From Enterococcus ureasiticus (lineage in GTDB: Bacteria; Bacillota; Bacilli; Lactobacillales; Enterococcaceae): a DNA stretch of 64,000 nt. This document shows positions 26,781 through 35,924 of the stretch, piece after piece. The notes under the pieces were generated by a model. That model had not been told where the DNA came from and searched no databases. It saw nothing but the letters and a program-made list of their open reading frames with translations. How positions within the stretch are numbered: position 1 is the first letter of the stretch; the number at the start of each line of letters is the position of its first letter. Where the stretch lies: assembly GCF_001730285.1 (NCBI RefSeq), contig NZ_MIJZ01000001.1, forward strand, positions 62,001 to 126,000, given 5' to 3'. A program made the position numbers and the translations under genes.

Positions 26781-27305
26781 GTGACTGAATATTTAAATGT
26801 TGGAAAAATCGTCAATACTCAAGGCTTAAAAGGTGAATTGCGAATAATTTCTCAAACGGATTTTCCAGAACTACGCTATAAAAAGGGATCAGTTTTGACA
26901 TTATTTCAAGAAAAAAAAGCGCCAATCGAATTAACGATCAAAACGCATCGAAAACATAAAAATTTTGATATTGTCACGTTTGAAGATCATTTTTCAATCA
27001 ACGATGTCGAAAAATACCGTGATGGAATTTTGAAAGTGTCAAAAGAAGGCTTAAAGGATTTACCAGGAGATGAATTTTATTATCACGAAATCATTGGGTT
27101 GACTGTTATCGACGAAAACAATGAAGAACTTGGTAAGATCAAAGAAATTCTTTCACCAGGGGCAAATGATGTCTGGGTTGTTCAAAGACCCAAGAAAAAA
27201 GATGCATTGATTCCCTATATCGAATCGGTTGTTAAGTCGATTGATTTAGAAGAAGGCATCGTTCGTGTAGAAATTCCAGAAGGTTTGATTGACGATGAAA
27301 ATTGA
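26781..27305 (+). CDS. rimM: 16S rRNA processing protein RimM
   Basis: A 174-aa assembly factor of the 30S subunit. N-terminal RimM beta-barrel ([19 protein letters not shown]) and C-terminal PRC barrel ([18 protein letters not shown]) with the ANDVWVV and [10 protein letters not shown] motifs. It starts at GTG 26781 after TGAGGG. Its last codons overlap the start of trmD by 11 bases, the common rimM-trmD coupling, and rplS follows, as in Bacillus and E. coli. Confidence 0.95.
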   Translation: MTEYLNVGKIVNTQGLKGELRIISQTDFPELRYKKGSVLTLFQEKKAPIELTIKTHRKHKNFDIVTFEDHFSINDVEKYRDGILKVSKEGLKDLPGDEFYYHEIIGLTVIDENNEELGKIKEILSPGANDVWVVQRPKKKDALIPYIESVVKSIDLEEGIVRVEIPEGLIDDEN

Positions 27306-28044
27306 TGTATTGACACTTTTTCCAAGAATGTTTGAAGGTCCAATGGGAGAATCGATCATTGGGAAAGCTGTAGAAAAAAATTTATTAGAAATCAATGTTT
27401 CAAATTTCCGTGATCATTCTGATAATAAGCATCAGTCGGTTGATGATTATCCTTATGGTGGCGGGGCAGGAATGTTATTAAAAGTTCAGCCAATTTATGA
27501 TAACTTACGAAGAATTGAAGAAGCATCACCAGAAACGAAAAAACGTGTGATTTTACTGGACCCGGCAGGTAAACGGTTTGACCAAAAAATGGCGGAAGAA
27601 TTTTCTGAAGAAGAGCACCTAGTTTTTATTTGCGGTCATTATGAGGGATACGATGAGCGTATTCGTTCTTTAGTTACGGATGAAGTTTCATTAGGCGACT
27701 ACGTTTTGACTGGTGGAGAATTAGGTGCAATGGTTATGATCGATGCAACGGTTCGGTTACTTCCTGATGTGTTAGGGAATAAACTATCTGCGCAAACCGA
27801 CTCGCACTCAACAGGATTGTTGGAACATCCGCAATATACACGCCCTGCTGAATTTAAGGGAATGAGTGTGCCAGAGGTTTTGACAAATGGAAATCATAAA
27901 TTGATTGCAGAATGGCAGTTGAAAGAATCTTTACGTAGAACTTATTTAAGACGCCCTGATATGCTGGAAACTCTTGAACTTGATGACGAAATGAAAAAAT
28001 TCCTTACTGAAATCATTGAAGAAGAAAAGATAGCAGATCATTAG
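27295..28044 (+). CDS. trmD: tRNA (guanine-37-N1)-methyltransferase
   Basis: TrmD, 249 aa, methylates G37 of tRNAs that read CNN codons and so prevents +1 frameshifts. SPOUT knot: [20 protein letters not shown] and the [10 protein letters not shown] segment are intact. The start is ATG 27295 ([10 protein letters not shown]); the TTG at 27289 is only an upstream extension. Overlaps rimM and precedes rplS, though rplS also has its own promoter. Confidence 0.96.
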   Translation: MKIDVLTLFPRMFEGPMGESIIGKAVEKNLLEINVSNFRDHSDNKHQSVDDYPYGGGAGMLLKVQPIYDNLRRIEEASPETKKRVILLDPAGKRFDQKMAEEFSEEEHLVFICGHYEGYDERIRSLVTDEVSLGDYVLTGGELGAMVMIDATVRLLPDVLGNKLSAQTDSHSTGLLEHPQYTRPAEFKGMSVPEVLTNGNHKLIAEWQLKESLRRTYLRRPDMLETLELDDEMKKFLTEIIEEEKIADH

Positions 28045-28073
28045 AAAATAAGATGCCTTTAAAGAAAAATCCC

Positions 28074-28102
28074 TTTACAGCAACGAAGAGCTATGTTAAA
28101 CT
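28074..28102 (+). promoter_or_regulatory. rplS promoter
   Basis: TTTACA (28074-28079), exactly 17 bases, TAAACT (28097-28102). Confidence 0.65.
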
Positions 28103-28108
28103 ATTTCA

Positions 28109-28170
28109 GTGAGTGCAAAGCGCTCAACTATTACGATATTCCGCTGTGGCAGAGGCCATATGAATGTTTG
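28109..28170 (+). promoter_or_regulatory. Structured rplS (L19) leader
   Basis: The predicted transcript opens with a 6-bp hairpin (GAGTGC, loop AAA, GCGCTC, at 28111-28125) followed by TGGC/GCCA pairing at 28147-28160. Bacillota are known to have short L19 leader RNAs for autogenous control; this is a candidate of that kind. Confidence 0.45.
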
Positions 28171-28188
28171 GAATGAGGAGAAAAAAGA

Positions 28189-28536
28189 ATGAATCCATTA
28201 ATTCAAGAATTAACACAAGATCAATTACGTACGGATATCCCTGCTTTTCGTCCTGGAGATACTGTTCGCGTACATGCGAAAGTAGTCGAAGGAACACGCG
28301 AACGTATCCAATTATTTGAAGGAGTTGTTATCGGACGCCGCGGCGCTGGTATCAGCGAAACTTATACAGTACGTAAAATTTCTAACGGTGTTGGTGTGGA
28401 ACGTACATTCCCATTACACACACCACGTGTTGCTCAAATCGAAGTAGTTCGTTATGGTAAAGTTCGTCGTGCGAAACTTTATTACTTACGTGCATTACAC
28501 GGTAAAGCAGCTCGTATTAAAGAAATCCGTCGTTAA
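28189..28536 (+). CDS. rplS: 50S ribosomal protein L19
   Basis: A ribosomal protein of 115 aa at the 30S-50S interface. The family signature [28 protein letters not shown], shown here only in outline, and the C-terminal [10 protein letters not shown] are present. An ATGAGGAGAAAAAAGA ribosome site precedes ATG 28189. It has a private promoter with a structured leader and a strong terminator. Confidence 0.97.
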   Translation: MNPLIQELTQDQLRTDIPAFRPGDTVRVHAKVVEGTRERIQLFEGVVIGRRGAGISETYTVRKISNGVGVERTFPLHTPRVAQIEVVRYGKVRRAKLYYLRALHGKAARIKEIRR

Positions 28537-28558
28537 AAACTTGTTATTTATTAACAAT

Positions 28559-28592
28559 AAACCCCTTGATTATCAAGGGGTTTTATTTTTTT
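28559..28592 (+). terminator. rplS terminator
   Basis: AAACCCCTTGAT pairs with ATCAAGGGGTTT, followed by TATTTTTTT. Confidence 0.95.
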
Positions 28593-28665
28593 GCCACAAC
28601 ATGAAATTACATCATTTCAGCAATTCTTCATTTGTATCTGCTAAACCAGTTAAGTTTTATAGTTC

Positions 28666-28815
28666 TTAAACAAAAAGATAGTGCAAAATAAATCCGATGA
28701 TGAGTGAGAAAACAAAGTAAGACAAAGCGATATATAAATAAAGTTTTTCTCCTGTTGTTCTGTATTTGAATAATGATAAAATACCCAATATAAAGAAAAT
28801 TATTGATAAGATCAC
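28666..28815 (-). CDS. 49-aa small membrane protein
   Basis: A 50-codon frame on the minus strand starts at GTG 28815 behind CGAGGTGA with five bases of spacing. The product has two clear hydrophobic helices (about residues 2-17 and 28-47) joined by a short polar turn KYRTTGEKLY, the pattern of a small two-helix membrane protein. A longer minus-strand frame across the same bases lacks a ribosome site. I do not recognise the family. Its placement between convergent terminators of rplS and mvaE, with no other gene, fits an independent small gene. Confidence 0.5.
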   Translation of the reverse strand: MILSIIFFILGILSLFKYRTTGEKLYLYIALSYFVFSLIIGFILHYLFV

Positions 28816-28957
28816 TATTTTCACCTCGAAAATAATTGTAACAGCTTGAAATGAATATTAGCAAAAATATTGAATTAATCACAATAATTATATCAACAAC
28901 ATTGTCTATATAAATTTACTTGGCAGTTCAATTACAAAGATAACGAAGTGTGAATAG

Positions 28958-29006
28958 AAAACTGCATAAGTAGTAGCTTTTGAACAAGCAACTACTCATG
29001 CAGTTT
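28958..29006 (-). terminator. mvaE terminator
   Basis: AAACTGCATAAGTAGT (28958-28973) pairs with ACTACTCATGCAGTTT (28991-29006) with one mismatch; the minus-strand tail is TTCTATT. Confidence 0.65.
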
Positions 29007-29035
29007 CATTATATTATCTATATCAAGGCAAAATA

Positions 29036-31453
29036 CTATTCTCTCAATTCTAATAAAAATGCTAAGGCTTGTTCTTGATTCATCAGTCCAGATTTTAATT
29101 TATCCGCAATGATTTCTATCTCTGCACCTTTTGCACCGATCGACATAGCCAAAGAACGAGCTTGTAATGACATATGACCTTGTTGAATACCTTCTGAGAC
29201 TAACGCTCGCAAAGCAGCTAAATTTTGTGCTAAACCAACAGCTGCAATTACTTCCGCCAATTCTTTTGCATCGGTTACATTTAAAATTTCTAAAGCAGCC
29301 TGAGCTTTGGGTAAAACACGAATTGCACCGCCAACTGTTCCGATAGCCAAAGGTAATTCAATAATGCCTTTCAAGCCATCTTCGACAAGTTCCCATTGAC
29401 TTAAACCGTGATAACTACCAACAGCAGCATAAGCATGAGCTGCTGCTGCAACTGCACGTGTATCATTTCCAGTTGCTAAAACCACAGCTTCTATCCCATT
29501 CATAATGCCTTTATTGTGTGTAGTAGCACGATAGGGGTCTATCTGAGCAAGTTGAGAAGCTGCAGCAATTTTTTCTGCAACTAATTTTCCAGACTCGAAA
29601 TCACCTGTTTTACTTAAACTAGCAAACGAAACGTAACATGTTGCTTTTACTAAAGATTCCGTTGCGTAATTACTTAAGATACTAAACAGAATTTCATCAT
29701 CAAACCATTGACGGAATAAATCAGCGACACCTTCTAAAATTGAATTGAGAATATTGGCGCCCATCGCATCTTTAGTATCGACCAGTAAATCCACTGATAA
29801 ATAGGTATTGTCCTCTGGAAAGTGACGAACTTGGATTCTTTTTAAGCCACCACCACGTTTCACAATAGAGGGGTAACTTTTTTCTGCTTGAACAAAAATT
29901 TTTTCTGAAGACTGGTTGATTTTTTCTTCGATTAGCGCGGGATCTGTAACATTCATAAAAACAATTTGACCTCGTAGAAGTCCTTCTGATAATTCACTTT
30001 GAATACTGCCAGACCTTCGAATCATTTTGGCGCCATTACTACATGCAGCTATTACAGAAGGTTCCTCAGTCGCCATAGGAACTTGGTAGCTTTTATTATT
30101 TACTAAAATATCAGGAACAATTCCCATTGGTAAAGCCATTTCACTGATTTGATTTTCAATTAAATGATTCGCGATATCCTCGTCTAGAGATATTTTTTCT
30201 AACTCTTGTCTGTTCTCCATAGAAAGAGTACCTGTTTCTTGTAAAAAAGTTAAGCGTTCCTCTTTTGACAGTTGATAAAACTTTTTATCTGCTGTTTCTT
30301 TTTTCGGTCGCTCAATAAGCAGGGCCAATCCAAGGCCTCCACCAACACATAGAGAAGCCACTCCGTATTGACTATTTGTGTCTTCTAATTGGTGTGCTAA
30401 AGTCGCTACGATTCGAGTTCCAGAAGCACCAATTGGATGGCCTAAACTAATGCCGCCGCCCCAAATATTGAGTTTTTCTTCTGGTATCTTCAATTCATTT
30501 TGAACGACAATAGATGATGCAGCGAAAGCTTCATTGATTTCAAATAAATCAATGTCTTCAATATTAAGATCGTTACGTTGTAATAAAGATTGAATTGCCT
30601 TGATTGGTGAAATCCCCATTATGCTTGGATCAATCCCGATTTCAGTAACATCTTTTACAATAGCGAGATAAGGAATCTGATGTTTATCTGCGAATGATTT
30701 TGAAGCTAGTATCATTGCCGAAGCAGCGTCGTTGATTGTTGATGCATTTCCTGCTGTGACAGAGCCGTTTTCTTTGAAAACTGTTTTAAGTGTGCTTAAT
30801 TTTTCTACCGTTGTATCTTTTCTAACGCCTTCATCGTGCTTAAAAACAGTATCATCGATGAATAAAGGAACGATTTCTTTCACAAACTTTCCTTCGGCTT
30901 GAGCTTTTGCAGCTTTCATTTGTGAATGCGCCGCAAAGGTATCCTGCATTTCTCGTGTAATATTAAACTGTTCAGCAACATTTTCTGCTGTTAAGCCCAT
31001 CGCTTTACCGCTAAATGCATCTGTTAAACCGTCTACCATCATAGTTGGCGCAGGTCTGGAATAAGTATCCTCTTCTTTGTATGTGATGGCAGGAGCAGTT
31101 GTCATACTTTCTGTTCCGCCAGCTATAATAACGTCAGCTTGCCCTAATTGAATGGCTTGTTTGGCTAAGCTGATTGCTTTCATGCCTGATCCGCAAACTT
31201 CATTTACAGTAAAAGCGGGGACTTCAAAGCCTAATCCACTGTTTATTGCAATTTGTCGTGCAGGATTTTGTCCATTTCCTGCTTGTAATACATTTCCGAA
31301 AACTACTTGTTTTATATGTTCTGCCGCTTTTGTATTTCTTGTAAGTAACTCTTTTGTAACAGCCGTTCCTAGCTCAACTGCCGATAATGATTTTAATTGT
31401 CCTCGATACTTGCCTATAGGGGTTCTCAAGGCGTCGATAATTACGATTTCCAC
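29036..31453 (-). CDS. mvaE: Bifunctional acetyl-CoA acetyltransferase/HMG-CoA reductase
   Basis: The 805-aa fusion enzyme of the enterococcal mevalonate pathway: it condenses two acetyl-CoA to acetoacetyl-CoA and also reduces HMG-CoA to mevalonate. Residues ~1-385 are a thiolase with the acyl-enzyme cysteine at about residue 87 ([10 protein letters not shown]), [14 protein letters not shown] and the second cysteine in SLCVGGG. Residues ~390-805 are a class II HMG-CoA reductase ([48 protein letters not shown] motifs). It starts at 31453 behind GGAGGTGA. Divergent from mvaS over about 180 bases, so both steps before mevalonate are encoded here. Confidence 0.97.
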   Translation of the reverse strand: MEIVIIDALRTPIGKYRGQLKSLSAVELGTAVTKELLTRNTKAAEHIKQVVFGNVLQAGNGQNPARQIAINSGLGFEVPAFTVNEVCGSGMKAISLAKQAIQLGQADVIIAGGTESMTTAPAITYKEEDTYSRPAPTMMVDGLTDAFSGKAMGLTAENVAEQFNITREMQDTFAAHSQMKAAKAQAEGKFVKEIVPLFIDDTVFKHDEGVRKDTTVEKLSTLKTVFKENGSVTAGNASTINDAASAMILASKSFADKHQIPYLAIVKDVTEIGIDPSIMGISPIKAIQSLLQRNDLNIEDIDLFEINEAFAASSIVVQNELKIPEEKLNIWGGGISLGHPIGASGTRIVATLAHQLEDTNSQYGVASLCVGGGLGLALLIERPKKETADKKFYQLSKEERLTFLQETGTLSMENRQELEKISLDEDIANHLIENQISEMALPMGIVPDILVNNKSYQVPMATEEPSVIAACSNGAKMIRRSGSIQSELSEGLLRGQIVFMNVTDPALIEEKINQSSEKIFVQAEKSYPSIVKRGGGLKRIQVRHFPEDNTYLSVDLLVDTKDAMGANILNSILEGVADLFRQWFDDEILFSILSNYATESLVKATCYVSFASLSKTGDFESGKLVAEKIAAASQLAQIDPYRATTHNKGIMNGIEAVVLATGNDTRAVAAAAHAYAAVGSYHGLSQWELVEDGLKGIIELPLAIGTVGGAIRVLPKAQAALEILNVTDAKELAEVIAAVGLAQNLAALRALVSEGIQQGHMSLQARSLAMSIGAKGAEIEIIADKLKSGLMNQEQALAFLLELRE

Positions 31454-31636
31454 GACGTCACCTCCAATATGAAATATACCATGGTTTGTGAAAAAAGAAT
31501 ACTCTATAAATCATAATAAAAAAACTTCTGAAATTCTTTAACAAATTTTAAAATATCCTTTTTTCTACCAATCTTACTTGATTATATGATAAATTATAGT
31601 ATGTAATGATGAGAATAATAATAGAGGAGATATAAA

Positions 31637-32788
31637 ATGAACGTTGGCATAGATAAAATTAGTTTTTTTGTCCCACCATATTATGTAGATATGACCGATT
31701 TAGCTTTAGCAAGAGAGGTAGATCCAAATAAATTTCATATTGGTATTGGACAAGACAAAATGGCTGTTAATAAAAAAACACAGGATATCGTGACCTTTGC
31801 TGCGAATGCCGCAAAAAATATTTTAACGGATAAAGATAAAAAGCAAATTGACATGGTGATCGTAGGAACAGAATCTGGTATTGATGAATCAAAGGCATCT
31901 GCAGTGGTTTTACACCGTTTGCTAGGGATTCAATCTTTTGCCCGTGCGTTTGAAATAAAAGAAGCTTGCTATGCAGGAACTGCTGCCTTGCAATATGCTG
32001 TAGCTCATATTAAAACGCATCCGGAAAGCAAAGTGTTAGTTGTGGCTTCTGATATTGCTAAATATGGCTTAGCTTCTGGCGGCGAACCCACACAAGGAGC
32101 TGGAGCGGTTGCTATGCTGGTTTCAGCTGATCCGAGAATTTTACAATTAAATGATGATAGTGTAGCTTTAACGCAGGACATCTATGATTTTTGGCGACCA
32201 GTGGGACATGATTATCCAATGGTTGATGGACAATTATCTAACGAAACATACATCCAAGCCTTTCAAAAAGTTTGGAAAGAATATCAACACTGCTATAATA
32301 AATCGATTGCTGATTTTCATGCGTTGGCATTCCACATTCCTTATACAAAAATGGGGAAAAAGGCCTTATTGGCCGCTTTGGAAGACGAGTCATCAGAAGC
32401 ACAAGAACGTATTTTAACGAAATATGAAGCAAGTATTCTCTATAGTCGACAAGTTGGTAATTTGTATACAGGTTCTTTGTATTTGGGTTTGATTTCGTTA
32501 TTGGAAAATGGTCAATTAAATGCTGGGGAATTAATTGGATTATTTAGTTATGGTTCTGGTACGGTCGCAGAATTTTTTAGTGGTACACTTGTTGAAGGGT
32601 ATCAAGCGCAATTGCTTACGGATCTTCATCAAACGCAATTGGCTGACCGCAAAGTATTATCGATTGCTGAATATGAAGAGATGTTTAACGATATTTTGGA
32701 TACCAATGTAGATAGTGAGTATGAAGATTCGCTTCTTTATAGTATCGCTTCTATTTCAAATACGGTTAGAGCGTATAAAGAAAACTAA
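31637..32788 (+). CDS. mvaS: HMG-CoA synthase
   Basis: Makes HMG-CoA from acetoacetyl-CoA and acetyl-CoA, the step between the two MvaE activities (383 aa). Catalytic residues by position: E79 in GTESGIDES, C111 in KEACYAG and H233 in LAFHIPY, the same numbering known for the E. faecalis enzyme. A GAGGAGATATAAA ribosome site precedes ATG 31637. Divergent from mvaE. The product mevalonate feeds isoprenoid and undecaprenyl lipid synthesis. Confidence 0.97.
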   Translation: MNVGIDKISFFVPPYYVDMTDLALAREVDPNKFHIGIGQDKMAVNKKTQDIVTFAANAAKNILTDKDKKQIDMVIVGTESGIDESKASAVVLHRLLGIQSFARAFEIKEACYAGTAALQYAVAHIKTHPESKVLVVASDIAKYGLASGGEPTQGAGAVAMLVSADPRILQLNDDSVALTQDIYDFWRPVGHDYPMVDGQLSNETYIQAFQKVWKEYQHCYNKSIADFHALAFHIPYTKMGKKALLAALEDESSEAQERILTKYEASILYSRQVGNLYTGSLYLGLISLLENGQLNAGELIGLFSYGSGTVAEFFSGTLVEGYQAQLLTDLHQTQLADRKVLSIAEYEEMFNDILDTNVDSEYEDSLLYSIASISNTVRAYKEN

Positions 32789-33112
32789 CCTATAAGAATA
32801 AGAAAATGTTTAAAGATACTACTTTAAGAGAGTGTGGAGACTTACCGTTTATCGTGAATCATTGTTGTTTTGGATAAATTAATGTCTAAACTTTAAGTAT
32901 TCTTTATAAGCATTGTAGGATTTTTCATAAAATAATAAACATCTACAAATTGAAGTTGTAACATATCTCTTATAGTGGATGTGTTGCAGCTTTTTTATAG
33001 ATTGCAAGAAGTTCATATTTATATGTTCTTGACTATAGTTAATTAGACTAACTGTAGGAGGAATAGAGACGTTGAGCTACAGGTTAAACCTGTTATAGAG
33101 GAATAATAAAAA
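32789..33112. other. Gene-free stretch before a decayed gene
   Basis: It holds a terminator-like hairpin (AGTTGTAACAT near 32955 with ATGTGTTGCAGCT ending at 32992, followed by six T), a TTGACT box at 33030, an imperfect operator-like inverted repeat (CTATAGTTA, 7 bases, TAACTGTAG; 33034-33058) and a strong AGGAGG at 33057-33062. The last has no intact gene behind it: only frames of 8 to 12 codons follow. Confidence 0.5.
32954..32997 (+). terminator. Probable terminator downstream of mvaS
   Basis: AGTTGTAACAT pairs with ATGTGTTGCAGCT (two G-U pairs and a small bulge), followed by TTTTTT. Confidence 0.55.
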
Positions 33113-33955
33113 TTGACAGAAGAAAATAAATCGGATAATTGTTTAATTGTCAGATTTAGATAGGAGAATACCACTGATTAAAATAGATAAAATGATTTTT
33201 GAAATTGATGGAATGGTTGTTCCATCCGAAAAAGTGATTGAATGGGAATACAAACGTTTGATCACAGCACATAAATTTTTAAAAAAGATTGCAGATAATT
33301 TAGATGATTCATCATTTGAGGTATGGACTAAGCAAAAAAATGTCGAAGCAATGCAAAACGAAATCGTAAGAATTAAAATGGGTTTAGGGCTTAATCATCT
33401 TCGTGATCTTTTAAAGAAAAAATCAGCACTGGGCAATTTTGGCTCTGTTATCGCAACGAAAGTTTCACGAGGGAAGAGAAAATTTAGTATTACAGAAATT
33501 TTTGTCCCAAATAGCGATTTGGAGCCTTTATGAGGTAATGCAACGAATTACAGCAATCATGATGGAAAATAGTCAAGCTCATTTAGCAATGAATCTCGGG
33601 TCAAACCCAGATCATTATGTTTTGCAAAGTATTGCACCAACCATTCAAGAAGTTATTGAAGTCACAGGTGGATCCCCATTACCTACACGATTTTTTGCAC
33701 ATTATGGCGATGAAGAAGGGTTAAAATCGACGTTAACTACTGGTTACAAGGTTCAAGCAGCTGGCTCAGCTCGCTTGGAAAATGGCACCATTATTGGGGG
33801 TGTTCGTCATCAAGTAAAAAAAAGAAGAAAATGGCTTTCGTTTTAAAGCATTAGTTAAATTTCCCAGTATTTTGCCAAACTACATGATTAAACAGCATCA
33901 GTTGCATTTAACGTGTGAATTTGGTCATTGGATTTCTGATATATTAAACGATTAA
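33113..33955 (+). pseudogene. Frameshifted hypothetical gene (about 279 aa if restored)
   Basis: Three successive frames join into one plausible protein if one base is skipped at each of three places: near 33158 (TTG start 33113 behind GAGGAATAAT, then frame change into DRRIPLIKIDKM), at about 33528 in CTTTAT (joining NSDLEP to YEVMQRI), and in the A8 run at 33819-33826 (joining RHQVKK to EENGFRFKALVKF). The last frame then runs to a stop at 33955 and ends GHWISDILND. The restored protein has a helical N-terminal half and a mixed C-terminal half with SPLPTRFFAHYGDEEG. I do not recognise the family. All three changes are one-base gains, so true decay is likelier than programmed shifting; assembly errors at homopolymers cannot be excluded. 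Confidence 0.6.
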
Positions 33956-34035
33956 GATAATTAATTTCTGAATCATATTCTACTTCTATTTTTTTATGAA
34001 GGGGATCATGTTTCAGATTTTTTTTACTCTAATAC

Positions 34036-34066
34036 TTGACTTAGAGTTCACTTTAAGAGGTAAACT
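34036..34066 (+). promoter_or_regulatory. MerR-type promoter of the aldo/keto reductase cassette
   Basis: TTGACT (34036-34041), a 19-base spacer, TAAACT (34061-34066). The spacer overlaps an inverted repeat, CTTAGAGT-TC-ACTTTAAG (34040-34057). A 19-base spacer with a central dyad is the hallmark of promoters activated by MerR-family proteins. Confidence 0.75.
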
Positions 34067-34111
34067 ATGTTTAGCAATAAAAAAAGTAATTCATTACAAG
34101 GAGGAATTTCA

Positions 34112-35095
34112 ATGAACTATGTAAAATTTGGCAATACAGGAATGGAAGTTTCGAGAATCTGTCTAGGCGCAATGGGTTTTGGTGATCCTAACAGTGGTTT
34201 TCATGAATGGGTCTTAGAAGAAGAGGAAAGCAAAAAAGTAATCAAAAAAGCGCTAGATTTAGGAATTAATTTCTTCGATACAGCTAATGTGTATTCGTAT
34301 GGTGCAAGTGAACGGATTCTTGGAAAAGCACTGAATGAGTATGCGAATCGTGATGAAATCGTCGTTGCAACCAAATTATTTACTACGATGAAAAAAGACG
34401 TTCCAAATAGCGGTGGTTTATCAAGAAAAGAAATTTTTCATCAAATTGATGCTAGTTTAGAACGTTTAGGTATGGATTATGTTGATTTATATATTATCCA
34501 TCGTTGGGATTACAATACACCAATCGAAGAGACTATGGAAGCTTTGCATGATGTTGTGAAATCTGGGAAAGTTCGTTATATTGGCGCTTCAGCCATGTTT
34601 GCGTGGCAGTTTGCAAAAGCACAGGCAGTGGCTGAGAAAAATGGCTGGACAAAATTCGTTTCAATGCAAAATCATTTGAATTTATTATATCGTGAAGAAG
34701 AAAGAGAAATGCTGCCTTTATGTGAAGATCAAAAAATTGCAGTTACACCGTATAGTCCATTAGCATCAGGTCGTTTAACGCGTGATTGGAGCGCACAAAC
34801 TAAGCGTTTTGAAACAGATAAAACAGCGATGTCAAAATATGATAATACAGCTGATCAAGATCGCATTATCGTTGAAAGAGTTGCTGAAATTGCTGAAAAG
34901 CGTGGGGTGGAACGTGTACAAGTTGCACTTGCGTGGTTGCTCCAAAAAGGACCAGTTGTGGCGCCGATTATTGGGGCCACAAAAGAAAGTCATTTGACGA
35001 ATGCGATTCCTGCTTTGGATTTAATTTTGACTGAAGAAGAAGTGCAGTTTTTAGAAGAACCTTATATTCCTCATGTGATTGTTGGACATAAATAA
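34112..35095 (+). CDS. Aldo/keto reductase
   Basis: A 327-aa NADPH-dependent oxidoreductase of the AKR family (YhdN/Tas-like). The tetrad is visible: Asp and Tyr in FFDTANVYSYG, Lys in VATKLF and His in IIHRWD; the C-terminal IIGATKESHL binds the cofactor phosphate. The start is ATG 34112 after AAGGAGGAATTTCA. An upstream in-frame ATG at 34067 lies before the predicted transcription start of the MerR-type promoter, which rules it out. First gene of a four-gene cassette with a cupin, a carboxymuconolactone decarboxylase and an MFS protein. Members reduce reactive aldehydes and quinones; stress or electrophile detoxification is a reasonable inference. Confidence 0.88.
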   Translation: MNYVKFGNTGMEVSRICLGAMGFGDPNSGFHEWVLEEEESKKVIKKALDLGINFFDTANVYSYGASERILGKALNEYANRDEIVVATKLFTTMKKDVPNSGGLSRKEIFHQIDASLERLGMDYVDLYIIHRWDYNTPIEETMEALHDVVKSGKVRYIGASAMFAWQFAKAQAVAEKNGWTKFVSMQNHLNLLYREEEREMLPLCEDQKIAVTPYSPLASGRLTRDWSAQTKRFETDKTAMSKYDNTADQDRIIVERVAEIAEKRGVERVQVALAWLLQKGPVVAPIIGATKESHLTNAIPALDLILTEEEVQFLEEPYIPHVIVGHK

Positions 35096-35135
35096 AAACG
35101 CGGATAAATAGATGAAAGTAGAGGGGAAATAAAAA

Positions 35136-35543
35136 ATGGTAAAATTTGAAGAAGTAAAAAACGGTGTAATTTTCCCTGTAGGAGAAAAGAATGAGGAATT
35201 TGCGAAATATTTCATCGGTCAAAGTTATTTAAAGAATTTAGTAGCAGATCCTGAGGTCAATGTCGGAGTCGGAAATGTTACATTTGAACCTGGTTGTCGC
35301 AACAATTGGCATATCCACCATAATGGATTTCAACTGTTATTAGTAACTGGTGGTGAAGGTTGGTATCAAGAAGAAGGGAAACCAGTACAATTTTTAACTG
35401 CTGGGGATGTGGTCGTAACTCATGATGGTGTAAAACATTGGCACGGTGCCGCAAAAGATAGCTGGTTTGAACATCTAGCCATCACTGCCGGCACACCAGA
35501 ATGGTTAGAGCCTGTTTCAGATGAATTATATAGTCAATTATAA
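35136..35543 (+). CDS. Single-domain cupin protein
   Basis: A 135-aa cupin_2 protein. Metal-binding histidines lie in the two cupin motifs: NNWHIHHNGFQLLLVTGG and, after the GD turn, VVTHDGVKHWHGAAKD. It resembles the cupins found beside carboxymuconolactone decarboxylases and aldo/keto reductases (a group that includes cupin hydroxynitrile lyases). It lies 40 bases after the reductase and precedes the decarboxylase-family gene by a few bases, so it belongs to the same transcript. An AGGGGAAAT ribosome site precedes the ATG. The actual reaction is unknown. Confidence 0.82.
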   Translation: MVKFEEVKNGVIFPVGEKNEEFAKYFIGQSYLKNLVADPEVNVGVGNVTFEPGCRNNWHIHHNGFQLLLVTGGEGWYQEEGKPVQFLTAGDVVVTHDGVKHWHGAAKDSWFEHLAITAGTPEWLEPVSDELYSQL

Positions 35544-35572
35544 AAATGAATAAAAGATGGGAGTCCTACCTA

Positions 35573-35887
35573 ATGAAAAAACAAACAGCAGGAAGAGATC
35601 AACTTGGTGCTTTTGCTCCTAAATTTGCGGAATTGAATGATGATATTCTATTCGGAGAAGTTTGGTCAAGAGAAGAACAACTTTCGCCACGTGACCGCAG
35701 CTTGATTACATGCTCAAGCTTACTAACCCAAGGTGTACCACAATTAGAAGCGCATATGAAAATGGCCAAACAAAATGGTGTAACTAAGGAAGAAATGGTG
35801 GAATTGATCACTCATTTAGCTTTTTATACAGGTTGGCCAAAAGCATGGTCAGCCTTTGCATTGGCAAAAGAAATTTTTGGTGAATAA
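35573..35887 (+). CDS. Carboxymuconolactone decarboxylase-family protein
   Basis: A 104-aa all-helical protein of the CMD/AhpD superfamily. Seen: the FGEVWSREEQLSPRDRSLITCSSLL core and the ELITHLAFYTGWPKAWSAF helix in full outline. One cysteine is present but not the CxxC of AhpD, so a peroxidase role of the AhpD kind is unlikely. The start is ATG 35573 with GGGAGT nine bases upstream; an ATG at 35546 has no ribosome site. Cupin plus CMD pairs are common beside aldo/keto reductases in Bacillota; their joint role is not established. Confidence 0.82.
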   Translation: MKKQTAGRDQLGAFAPKFAELNDDILFGEVWSREEQLSPRDRSLITCSSLLTQGVPQLEAHMKMAKQNGVTKEEMVELITHLAFYTGWPKAWSAFALAKEIFGE

Positions 35888-35924
35888 AAACAATTTTTGC
35901 GTATCTTAAAAGGGAGACCACTCA

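Noticed and set aside
28628-28882. Minus-strand frame of 84 codons
   Set aside because: No ribosome site; it overlaps the better supported 49-aa frame in another phase and reaches into the intergenic region.
33147-33846. Two separate intact hypothetical genes
   Set aside because: Neither frame has a well placed start; they continue each other's sequence and a third frame completes the C-terminus, so a single slipped gene fits better.
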